NCBI GenBank assembly: GCA_028551475.1
Contig: CM052358.1
Coordinates: forward strand, 21,106,853 to 21,170,852
Origin: Casuarina equisetifolia
Lineage: Eukaryota > Streptophyta > Magnoliopsida > Fagales > Casuarinaceae
Direction of reading: 5' to 3'
DNA: 64,000 nt
The notes under the pieces are model-generated. The model searched no databases. It was given only the letters and a program-made list of their open reading frames with translations, and was not told the DNA's origin. Positions 46,222 through 57,315 of this stretch are shown here, piece after piece; position 1 is the first letter of the stretch, and every line of letters starts with the position of its first letter. The position numbers and the translations under genes were made by a program.

Positions 46222-46968
46222 CAAAACAAAAAAATGCTTATAGCCTTTGCTATGTATTTCTGGGTCAGTTGCTAGGTATAGGTTTTTCATGAATCAATGC
46301 AAACGCCAAAATATTTGGGATGAAAATTCTTTAATAGCAAACGAATCTCTTTGCCCGCTGGTCACGAAGAACTTTCGGAGAAAAGAGCCGATAAAGCTGG
46401 GAAGCGGATTTCGGGTGGCAGCGAGCAATTTTTTGCTTTTTACGAGATGACTGAGACCCACTAACATTGCTTTGCAATGAAGCAGGATCAATACAGCAGC
46501 CCAATTCTTTATAAAGCGGATTGAGATGAATTTGGATGGCAACATGCCATTGGATCTTTCTCAGTTCACACTGAGATGCTGATATGTTTTGTAATTTTCA
46601 TTGACCAAACATCCATCCGCCATTCACTTGGTTAAGCTTCAGAGCATGGGGTCCCCCTACATTCAGGAAAAGAATTGAAATTTCCATCTCCTTACGTAGG
46701 CTTTTGGAAATTTCTTCCTAAAGCACGATTGCATTGTTCAATAAATTTTACTTAATCTATTTTTACACAATACCAGATTAATAAAATTCTGATGATTAAA
46801 TTGAAGTTAAATTTGGCAATTATTTGTACTCTTTGAAATACTTATTTTGTATTTTCCTTCTTTTAAATCAAATTGTATGTGAAGATACTTCCTTGTGCCC
46901 TATTCACATAGGTTAAGAGCCAAGTACCTCTTTAGTTTGTGAAGAATTATTGGAAAATACTATCATTT

Positions 46969-46994
46969 ATATATACATACATATATATATATAA
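46969..46994. repeat. TA/CA-rich microsatellite
   Basis: Alternating TATATATACATACATATATA tract in an AT-rich spacer. The corresponding position in copy 1 (near 27327) is shorter. Confidence 0.8.
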
Positions 46995-47060
46995 TATTTA
47001 TTTGAAAGTTGATTTTTAGTCAAGAAACAAGCTCTTTATAAGTTGATATTAAATTAATAA

Positions 47061-49635
47061 TATTTATTTTTAAAGCATGCAACCTCAAGATTTCCTCATG
47101 TTCATGCTCTTTCTAAGATGAATTCGTTGAAAATGTTGTCTCAACATTGCAATATGCTTTAAATTTGTTTGCTACTGACTTCCAATCAGATCATGGCATT
47201 GAGCTTGGATTGAGTTTCCATGACAAAAAAGAGGCATACGGTCATTAATACGTGTTAAGGGACACCGATAATGGAATATGGGTGGGATCACTTTTTTAGA
47301 GTGGAAAGCTAGGGAATCATTTGTATACTAACTTCCAAAGCCATATTATTAAGTAAAGACAATTTTGAGTCTTGAAGTCTATAAACAAAACATTTCTTAG
47401 AGCACACGTTCGGCCATGCAGTTCCGGCTCGTGAACATTCAATTGGTCACATTTCTTTACGTCCATTCTCATTTGATGATCTAGTTTCTAAATGATCATG
47501 ATTAAAAGATAGCCTAAAGTTAATCAAATTTTACAAATATTTTAAGTCTTTAAATTAATAAATGGGTAACTATTCATATAATAAATATCAATAGGAAAAT
47601 TTAGGTTTATCAATAGCATTAGATGAAAAATGTGGAATTCAACTTTTTTTTCTTCTTAACCTAGACATCCCAAGCAACATGCGCTTCCAATTGAACTAGG
47701 CGTTTATCAACAGGTCTAACTTTGAGTTGTCAAAAAATGGGGGTTTTATGTTTTTCGTCACTCAATTAATGCTAATCACGAAAATGGTTCATTCATCAAT
47801 TTCCCATAGAATCAAAATTGTTGACGCCCCAACCATCTTTCATCCTTTAGTAGACGTTTTTATATGACAAATTTGAACCCACATCTTGCTTTATGATGGT
47901 AAAGGGAATTTGAGATTATGTCACATCCTGTCCTAGTGAGTCATTAGGAGGAAATCAACAAAGCTAATTAGGTAGAAAATAAGGCATTAGTGGAGACAAG
48001 AGTCGATGATTATAGAAGAAATCATTCATTTCTGTTAGTAGGACAAAAATGAGAAAAGACGAGGTAGTGGGCCAATGCACTAAAAGGTTGAGTGTAAAAA
48101 GATATAAGATTTTACTTATTCAAAATTGAGACGTTTGATATACGTGTGAAGATGTGGGCTGATAACAAAAAAGAAAGCATGAAAGATAAGAGTGACCCCA
48201 TGTCACAGACAAGCTTTAAATATAGTCAACTTACAAAGTCCTGATTTTAAAGCAAATATTATTACAACTTATATTATTTTATTTGACCTACAACTTCTTT
48301 TTACCCACTTTTTAAAAAGTTAATTGATTAGAAAGGGTTTATGATGATGAATGCACTAATAGTGTACCTTTTCTTCATTATGGTTACTTCAAGATGCATT
48401 ACTCTCACATCGAATGACTCTAGCATATAATTATCCCCAAAATAAGAAGTGACCATAGAAATTCTTTTAAAAATTCTTGATAAAGCATTAAATTCTACTT
48501 TCTTTATCTTTCACGCCAGCTTATTTTTTAAGTTTTCAATAATTAATATAATTGTTTGTGAAGAGAAAAATATGTGAAATTGAGAGAAACATTGCAACAA
48601 CTACTATAAAAGATCACATAATTGAAAGACCAAATTTTCACTATAACGTCACTATTACATTCATTTGGAAAGGTTTATACATGGATATCCTTGAGATCCT
48701 GCCACAATGATGGTGTATGCTTTTTATTCCTTTATTATCAAATTTAAATGAGTGTCGTGATGTTACCCTCACATGATCATAATGGAATTTGAGTAGGATT
48801 ACTCTTTTACAAAATAGAAAGTGGGGTGAATGTGCCTCTGCACCCTCCTTTCTCTACTTTTTCCCAGTTGCCTATGCAATCTTAAAATGTCCTAGTGTTC
48901 ATCACTTTTTTCACAAGGTGACTTCGATGGAAGGGTACTTCATATGTTTTGGATTTCTTTTGCCACCAGACCTCCAATGAGACTATAGTAGTGACCTCGG
49001 AATATGTTCTCATGGCAAGTCAATGAGAAGGGAGATACATGTTAAAAGGATACCCACAATGGAATTTAAGTAGAATCACTTTTTCACAAAGTGGAAAGTT
49101 GGGGAATTGTTTGCAAAACTCACTTCCAAAGGCTTATTATTAATTAAACACCAATAGTTCTTGTAGCATGCATTGGGTCATACATTTCAGGAGGATTCAT
49201 GAATGTTCTGTTGGTGACTTTTCCTTGCATTATGAAGTTTTAAATGGTTACAATTAAAAGATATTCTAAACTTAATCAAACTTTGCAAATATTTTCAAAT
49301 ATTAAATTGATGAACGCATGAAATGGCAGAATTCATTATCAGATATGAATAGTCTTTAAAGTTCATTTGGGAATAAATTCACGATATTTTTGGATGGTGT
49401 GCGCCTGAAGCATATATGAAGCAACCATTAAGCTTACTTCTTTATTCATACAAAGTTGTCCATTACTGGATAAGCGGCTACATTTGAGTGCACATCTTTT
49501 AAGGATTAGAAAGACGGAGAAGCACAATAAGAAATCAACTACTACAAGGCATGTTGACAATTTCCTTCGTACAAATCTCCTCGTAAAAAAATTCTTATAA
49601 GAAAGATAGGTGGATAAGCAGCAGAAAACGTCAAT
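47061..49635. repeat. Spacer module C, copy 2
   Basis: 47270-48690 aligns with 27540-28960; 49055-49330 is a further partial copy of the block at 47270-47560. No gene is supported; frames such as 48789-48980 and 49363-49662 lie in these blocks and have no recognisable product. Confidence 0.65.
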
Positions 49636-50640
49636 TGGAAAGCTTTGGTTACCATTTACCACATTAGAAATATCTGCCAGTTTGTTTCCACCTCTACTAC
49701 AGGAGAAATATGTGCCAGTTCTTTTTCGTAGGCCTTGTAGTTGGTTTGGTTTTACACACTTCCTTGAGGAATGTGTCTGGCAGATGAGTATAGGTTTCGT
49801 TTTTCATTGTAACAAAACCAACAAAGGCTCGGAGCCGTTGCCATGTTTTTAGGTTCGGTTGCTGGGTATAGTTTTTTTCATGAATCAATGCAAACGTCAA
49901 AATATTTGTGATGAAAATTCTTGATAGCATACGAATCTCTTTACCCGCCGGTCACGAAGAACTTTCCAGAAAAAGAGCCCATAAAGCTGGGAAGCTGATT
50001 TCCCGTGGCTGCAAGCAAATCTCTGCTTTTTACGTGACGATTAAGACCCACGAACATTGCTTCGCAATGAAGCAATCTCACTGCAGCAGCCCAATTTTTT
50101 ATAAAGCGGACAGATGAATTTGGATGGCAACACGCCATTGGATCTTTCTCAGTTCATACTGAGATGAGGATATCTTTTGCATTTCTCATCGACCAAACCT
50201 CCATCCGGCCTTCACTTGGTTAAAGCTTCAGAGCATGGGGTCCCCTTCATTCAGGAAAAGACTTGGAATTTCCGTCTCCAAATTTAGGCTTTTTGGAAAT
50301 TTTTCCTAAAGCACGATTACATTGTTCAATAAATTTTACCCAATCTATTTTCACACAATACCAAATTAAAAAAAATTATTGTGATTAAATTGAAATTAGA
50401 TCTGGCAATTATTTGCGCATTTTGAAATACTTATTAAGATAAAAAATTTAATTACATAATAATAAAATATTTTATATTTTCCTTGTTTTAAATCAAATTA
50501 TATGTAAAGATGCTTCCTTGTGCCCTATTCACATAGGTTGGGAGCTAATATCTCTTTAATTTGCAAAGAATTATTGAGAAATACTTTCATTTATATATAT
50601 ATAGAGTAAAAAATATTGTATATGTTCGTGAGTACTCAAT
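49636..50640. repeat. Spacer module B, copy 3 (partial)
   Basis: Starts at the TACCACATTAGAAATATCTGCCAG stretch corresponding to 26520 and 45708, and runs through the conserved minus-strand open stretch (49941-50138) to the AT-rich tail at 50600. It lacks the solo LTR found in copy 2. Confidence 0.75.
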
Positions 50641-51396
50641 GTTCTTTCTCTTTCATTTTTTTTCTTCAACAACTCTATCAGTTTTTGAAACAAAAGTACT
50701 AATGTTTTTCAAATAATTTATGTATTGTTTTAAAACAATTTTTTTTAAAACAAAACAACAAATTACAGCAAATTCACAAAATTTATTTTGGTTGAATTTT
50801 TTAATAACAAATTAAAGAAAATTAAATTTTAAATAAATAACATAATTAAACTATTATTTTGTAAAAGAATTACGTAAAAATAGAGTAAAAAATAAATGGC
50901 AACGATTAGGTATTTTATAGGAAGTGACCGACGTGCTTTTTAATAAAGAAAAGGCACCGCTTTTGATGCCCCGACGCCAACGTGCCAAACAAAAGCCAAT
51001 GTAAACAGAGCCCACTTTTATTGAAAGCATCGTGGGAAATGCTGCCTTTTCCGACTGAGAAATCCTTTCAAGTTGGTGCTTGCTTTAATAAGACGGTCCC
51101 TCCTGCGTATATCTCTTCTGCCTTTTGATTTCCAGGAGGAATACCTTTCCTCTGCTTTTTATTGATTTTGACGCCTCCCTTCGCTCAGGCAATTTCCTGG
51201 TAAAAGAAAGAAGAATCTGCTTCACCAAAGCTGAGACTGATATACGCAGGCAATAACATTTCTACTTTCCACAGCCTAAACTGCGGCGAAGCGAGAGGGA
51301 ATATGAACAGAATTGGCCTTGCATTAAACAACCTCGTGCGAAACCTCGAAATCTGCATTTAAACCTTTCGTTGAACACCCTTGTGAGTATCCGAGG
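50641..51396. promoter_or_regulatory. Upstream region and leader of the second long TNL
   Basis: No gene. 51060-51396 shares blocks with 36985-37436: AATAAGACGG, CAGGCAATTTCCTGG, GAAGAATCTGCTT, TTGCATTAAAC, CTTGTGAGTATCC. These are presumably promoter and leader of the TNL family. A clear TATA box is less evident than before 37437. Confidence 0.5.
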
Positions 51397-54300
51397 ATGT
51401 CTTCGAGCACCCAGAGAGTTCCATCCTCCACCGCTTCTTCTTCGACAATTCCATCAACGTACAATGTTTTCCTCAGCTTTTGCGGCCAGGATGCGCGAAA
51501 TGGCTTTACAGACCATCTACACGATGCTTTGAAGCAAAGAGGCATTACTGTTTTTAGAGATGATAAAAAACTGCAACAAGGGAAAGACATCTCTCAAGAG
51601 CTTTCCACAGCTACAAAAGAATCGCAATATGCAGTAGTTATCATCTCTAAGAATTTCGCAGTCTCAAGGTGGTGTTTGAGGGAGCTGACCCAGATCGTTG
51701 AATGCATGAGGGAGGCACGCTTGAAGGTTTTGCCTGTTTTTTACCATGTGGATCCCTCCGATGTGCGAAATCAGGAGGGTACTTTTGCAAAAGCTTTCGA
51801 TAAACACACAGAAAACTTCAAGATTAACGGAAGGCAGATGAAATCTCAGAGAACTGAAGTGAAGGAAGCGTCTGATTGTTGGATCCCTCAGCTGTGCGAA
51901 AACGGAAGAGGAGTTCTGAAGAAGCTTCCAATAAACATGGAGACAATCCCGAGATTAACAGAAGACAGGCGAAATCTTGGAAAACCGATTGGAAGGAATT
52001 TGTTGACTATCCTGTGGATCCCTCTGTCGCAAGAAACCAGGAGATGCATTTCGTTGAAGCTTCCGCTCCAGATGCAGACAATCCTGAACCTAATCAAGAC
52101 CCGATGAAATCATGGAGGGATGCATTGAAAGAAGTGGGCAATCTATGCGGATGGCACGTAAATAACAGGTATTAAAATTTGTTACACAAAACTTGTTGAA
52201 TTTTGAGTTTGTTTCCTTTGACTTTTGTCCTAATTAGCATTATTTATTCAGTTCCAAAGCAACTGTAGTTCAAGAAATTGCTACAAAGATACTTTGTGGA
52301 TTGCGTTTGAACTCATCAGAGGTCTTCAAAAATCTTGTTGGTGTAGAGTCTAAAGTGGAGGAGCTGGTGTCCTTACTTTGTTTGGAAAAGGGTGATGTTC
52401 AGTATACAGGGATTCACGGGAGGGGGGGTGTTGGGAAATCGACTCTGGCAAAAGTTCTTTACAGCACAATTTGTTATGGATTTGAAGCTAGCTGCTTCAT
52501 TGCTGGTACCAAAAACAACCAAAGTCGTAGCATAGAAAAGTTGCAACAAGAAATTATCCATAAAATCTTGAAGGAACATAACACAAAAGTGTGGAATGAT
52601 TATGATGGAACTGAATTGTTAGTGACAAGATTATGCAATAAACAAGTTCTAATTGTTTTTGATAATATAAATAAAGCACAATTAGAAGCATTAGCAGGAA
52701 GTCCTAATTGGTTTGGTAAAGGGAGTAAAATTGTGATAACTAGTAGAGATTGTCAATTTTGGAAGCCGTTGGTGAGTCATGATAATGCTTATGAGGTTAA
52801 ATTGCTGAATCACAAGGATGCCAATATAAATAAACGCTGGAGGCCTCCCTTTGGCTATTAAGGTTATTGGTTCATCCTTGGTTGGTAAGGGAATGGATGT
52901 GTGGAATTGTATTTGTGATTATTTAGAAGCAAATCCTAATGTTGAAGTTTTGGATAAATTAGAAATTAGTTATAATGGGTTGGATGATTTGTCAAAAGAA
53001 TTAGTTTTGGATATTGCATGTTTTTATAATGGAATGGATGTACATAGCATTGTTCCTATATGAAAAAGTCTTGATTATCATCCTAAATTTGTGCTGATAT
53101 TTTAAGATACAAATCTCTCTTAGAGTTCTCTGGGTTTCAAAAATTTCAAATGCATGATTTGTTGCAACAAATGGGGCAACGAATAGTCTACCGAGAAAAT
53201 TTGAGGGAGCCAAGCAAACGAAGTAAATTGCATTGTTTCAATGATATTGTTCACGTATTGAAGAATAACTCTGTAAGTAATTGTTGAGAAAATATAAGAA
53301 AAGAAATAAGTTTTATACCAATTTTTTTATTCTTCTCATAATGGTTTGATTCTTTTTGTTTTGTAGGGTACAAATGTTGTCAAAGGAATTGTCTTAAAAT
53401 TTCCATAAAAAAAAAGTACTAAGTTTTGAAGGTTTCTCCACCCTCACAAGTTTGAAAATACTTGTGATAGAACTAGAATATTATTCACCTTTTGAGAGTA
53501 TTGTATGGTCTAGATGTTACTCAAAACTCATGCTAAGTGATGAGTTGCGACTTTTGAAATGGGTGGGATGTCCTTTACCATTCTTCCTAAGAAGCTTTCA
53601 ACCAAATAATCTTGTTTGACTTGAAATGCCATTTTGCAATCTTAAACAACTGTGGCATGAACAAAAGGTAAGATGGTGTGGAGATCCTTTGAAACTAATA
53701 CTAAGCAATGAGTTACATATTATGAAATGTTGGATTTTCCTTTAAAATCCTTGCCAAGTAGCTTTCAACTAGATAATCTTGTTAAGCTTAGTATAACAAT
53801 GAGCATGATTGAAGTACTTTGGCTTGAAAGGAAAGCAAGACTTCGGCTTTGTTGCTCTTTTTTGCTTTTAATCTTGTTTATTATTTTTTCTAACTTTTAA
53901 TATTTGTCTACAACAACAGGCTTTTGAAAAATTGAAGTACATTTACCTTGGGTATTCATACAATTTGATAAAGATACTAGATTTTAGTGGAGTCCCAAAT
54001 CTTGATGTATTAAGTTATGAATATTGTTCAAACTTAATGGTGATTCATCCTTCTGTTGGAGCTCTCAAAAAGCTTTTATAATGTAACCTAGAAAGTTGCA
54101 TGAATCTTAAGAAACTCCCAGAGAAAATTTGTTGGGAATCTCTTGAGAGTTTTGATCTTTCTTTTTGTATAGGACTTGAAAAGTTTCCAGAGAATATATG
54201 TACTATGACTTCTTTAAGTCTTCTCAAATTATGTGGGATTGGTATTAAAATACCACTGTTGTGGATAGAGAGTCTATCATCTCTTACAAAGGCCCCATTT

Positions 54301-55809
54301 GATTGACTTCTATAACAATTTCTTGCCTTAATTGGGTATCAAGTTTGAAGTTTTTAACATCATTAGATTTGGGTGGTTGTGACTTGTTAGATGAAGATAT
54401 TCCTAATGATATTAGTTATTTATCTTCACTCCAAGTATTAAATCTTTCGAGTAATCTATTTACGAAAATACCAAAAGGCATCTGTCAACTTTCCCATCTT
54501 CGTACTCTTTGCCTAGTTGATTGTAAGTACCTTCAATCATTGTCCACATCTCTACCCCTAGGTGTAAGCTCTTCATCGTACCCCAATGATATCTACCTAA
54601 GTCTCAGAAAGTGCAATCTATCGGATGATGCAATCCCCAATGATCTTGGGTGTTTATCATGGGCTAATTATTTAGATTTATCTGAAAACAAATTTGTGAC
54701 ATTACCACATAGGTTTTGTCAACTCTCCAAGCTTAAACATCTTATAATGGATGAGTGTAGTCAACTTTGTGCATTACCAAAACTCCCATTAAGCCTACGA
54801 TATTTAAGGGTAACAAATTGTCCCTTCGTGGAGATGAGTTATTCTCAAATGGATGAGAGGACACACCAATTATGCAACAGTGTTTGGTTTTCCGTGGCCA
54901 ACAGTACTAGTGATCATGGCACACCATATAAGATCGTGCAAGTGACTCCACAACATTTATCCAATTCACAAAGTGTAAGTTACTTTCTTTCATTTTTAAA
55001 ACATGTTTATTATGATAATGTGCAATTTTTATAGTTCACATCTTTTTCTCTCTTATTATTATTTTTTTGTTTCCTTTTCAGCATTACAAATTTGATGATG
55101 AAGAACATATGTTTGTGTGGGGCCTTATCTTGGGATTTGAAACCCAAGATGGTTCAACCATAGAAGCACCAATCCTTTAGGAAAAATTTAATTCCATGTA
55201 GATGTGGATTCAAAATACAGGAATATGGGATTGGCTTTGTTCATCGTTTATCAAATTCATGAGCATGAGAATTCAAATTGTGGCATTTATGGATGTAGTA
55301 ATTCCATCTTGGCTGAGTTTGCTTGCCGATTTTAGGCCTCTAGTATTTGTCGAGAAGTGGCCTTGGTCTTCCGTGTTCCTGAAGTCCCTTTTGTTGGCCC
55401 AAATGGATTTTGGGCATATATACCAAATGATTTGTTAAATTATCAATGGTTGGGTTTGGACAGACCTCTCAATCTTGAGGTTTCAATTGAAACAAGTAAC
55501 TCAAATATAGAGGTAAGGGAGTGTGGGGTACACCTGGTAACTGAGCATAATATTTCGGGGTTTTTTGATATTCTTGGTCGCATTTCTCCTAAAGGTTTGG
55601 AATTCAAAAACTATGAAGATTTTAAATCTAATTTGTTTGTTGGTGGTAATGGTAGCAGTAAATCATGGGTTTCCAATGGTGAGAAGAAATCAAGTGATTG
55701 TAATGATGTGGGGTACATTACGTACATAAGTAGGATGTTTAAGAGGTTTAAGAGGTTTCTGGGGTTTTGGGGTTCTGAGGTTCTGGTAGCATTTCTTCAA
55801 ATGGTTTAG
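51397..55809 (+). pseudogene. Second near-full-length TNL, inactivated
   Basis: Same exon plan as the intact gene. TIR exon 51397-52168: clear TIR fold, with FCGQDAR where FRGEDTR is usual and WCLREL (Glu96) kept. It breaks frame inside a threefold module at 51751-52152. NB-ARC exon from 52252: P-loop GRGGVGKST, but kinase-2 reads FDNI instead of LDDV. About 33 residues between RNBS-C and GLPL are largely deleted near 52820 with a frame change. A stop lies near 53061, then shifts before MHD (about 53151). Exon 3 (about 53367-53668) has a stop near 53406 and is followed by a second partial exon 3 of another TNL type (53668-53840). Exon 4: 53932-54975, with stops near 54078 and 54301. The C-JID exon from 55082 is shifted near 55145 and clean from 55357 to 55809. 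A TIR-only product from the first frame (236 codons) cannot be excluded. Confidence 0.88.
51751..52152 (+). repeat. Threefold tandem module at the 3' end of the TIR exon
   Basis: Three units, each beginning GATCCCTC: 51751-51881 (131 bp), 52016 being the end of the second (51882-52016, 135 bp), and 52017-52152 (136 bp). Each encodes a DPS-x-VR/AR start, an AF/AS-x-KH/D-x-DNP middle and a KSW/KSQ end. Units 2 and 3 share one frame; unit 1 is 131 bp and so out of phase with unit 2. The intact gene at 37437 has a single unit. Confidence 0.85.
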
Positions 55810-56050
55810 AATTACAAAATGTTAAAGGATTTTAATTCTTTTGGAGCGGGCTGTTGTTTGTGAACAAATCTATTGTGATGATAAGAGAGAATCAAGTGAT
55901 CGCGAAGATGAGAGCACATGAAAGGCTAAATTTAAGAATGAAAGAAGGTTGTTCTCTTCCATTTTGCTTCCGCTTTCTTGTTCCGACGCTGGATGGATGC
56001 TACTTCCAGATACCCTTGTTGCATCAAATACCTGTCACTCTTGATGTCAA
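55810..56050. repeat. TNL 3' flank, part before the solo LTR
   Basis: Matches 41570-41825 closely, then is cut by the solo LTR at 56051. Continuation of the flank is at 57316. Confidence 0.8.
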
Positions 56051-57315
56051 TGTTCGGTGAATTTTGAATGCAAGTGAACATGTCGAACAAGTAATATAAT
56101 GATAAGAAAAGTATCGTCCCACAAAGATTGGTGATTACTATGCCAACTAATTACTAATGGTAAACAACTCCTAGAATTTATCTAACAAATCCAAATTGAT
56201 AGAGAATAAACTAATCAACTAAATTTAATAAAACTAAATACACAAAATATGTTAGAGTGTCTGATTTCACCATAACTATGAGGTACTAATGTAGATTATG
56301 TATGCTTGCAAGAGGCATAATATCTATGTGATGGCGGAACTTCCTAATTTATTTACTATCCTATGTCTAGGTATAGCAAACCTACTTAGTTCATTAATTC
56401 ACTATACTTCTATATGTGAATTGAAACAAACCAAATGCATTAAGATCTATGAACATTCCCAGTTTACAATAAATCTTTCGATTATCTTATCACCAAAAGA
56501 AATACAAATAACATGGTATATGTCTATCCACATTTAATTCATGGTTATATATTATAAGAAGCAATTGCATATTATTACCTCTCAGTATCAAACATGCACA
56601 TCAAATCATTCAAGTGGTGGCCAATCACTTAAAAGCATTAAGCATAATAATATATAACTCACATAAATAAAATATCTTGCAAAACATAATAATCATAAGA
56701 TTCATATCATCATAATTAGGTTACATCGTAGCTCTAACAAAAATAAACTAAAGCATAAAGAAATAATGAGGAAGAATAATAATAGAGAATAAAGAAGGCA
56801 TCTTGAATCCAAGAACAAGAAGTCTGTCATCTTTTTTGTCTTCTCTTCAAGAAAATCTTGAATTCTTGGCCTCTTTCTTGAGTTGTGCTCAATTTCCTCC
56901 CCTCCCTTCTTTTGCCTCTTCTCTTCTCTTAAATAGGGTTTAGGTTTAGACATACTCTTATCCTAGTAGAATTGGGACTTAGAGATCTAAAACAATTGGG
57001 TTTTGAACTCCTAATTTAATTAGGCTTTGAACTCCTAATATGATTAGGTTTTCTAATTATTTAGAAAACCCAATAACAATAAAATCTAATAACAATCATT
57101 CAAAGCCCAAGCCCATCTTGACTCTCTTGATCCTAATATTACGATTTTGCCATACAATAAGCATCAGGCTCTCCATGTTCATCTCTTTTCTCCTTGTACT
57201 ACATAAACAAGATAAATTTAAGTAAATAAAGAGGAGTTCAAATGTTTTCTCACAATTATTAAAGTTATTTATTGCCTAAAATAGGTAAAATAACTCTATA
57301 AAAATAGAGTTATCA
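56051..57315 (-). mobile_element. Solo LTR of the Athila-like family (1265 bp)
   Basis: Starts TGTTCGGTGAATTTT, ends GAGTTATCA, and is flanked by the perfect duplication GTCAA (56046-56050 and 57316-57320). The paralogous flank at 41812-41825 reads GATGTCAACGGTAA without insertion, a natural empty site. Its sequence groups with the solo LTR at 31853 rather than the nested element's LTRs. Confidence 0.97.

Larger units (their letters stand above)
45191..47060. repeat. Spacer module B, copy 2 (interrupted by a solo LTR)
   Basis: Aligns with 25990-27345 at high identity on both sides of the 394-bp insertion at 45828-46221. It includes the conserved minus-strand open stretch at 46294-46545. A TA/CA microsatellite lies at 46969-46994. 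Confidence 0.8.
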
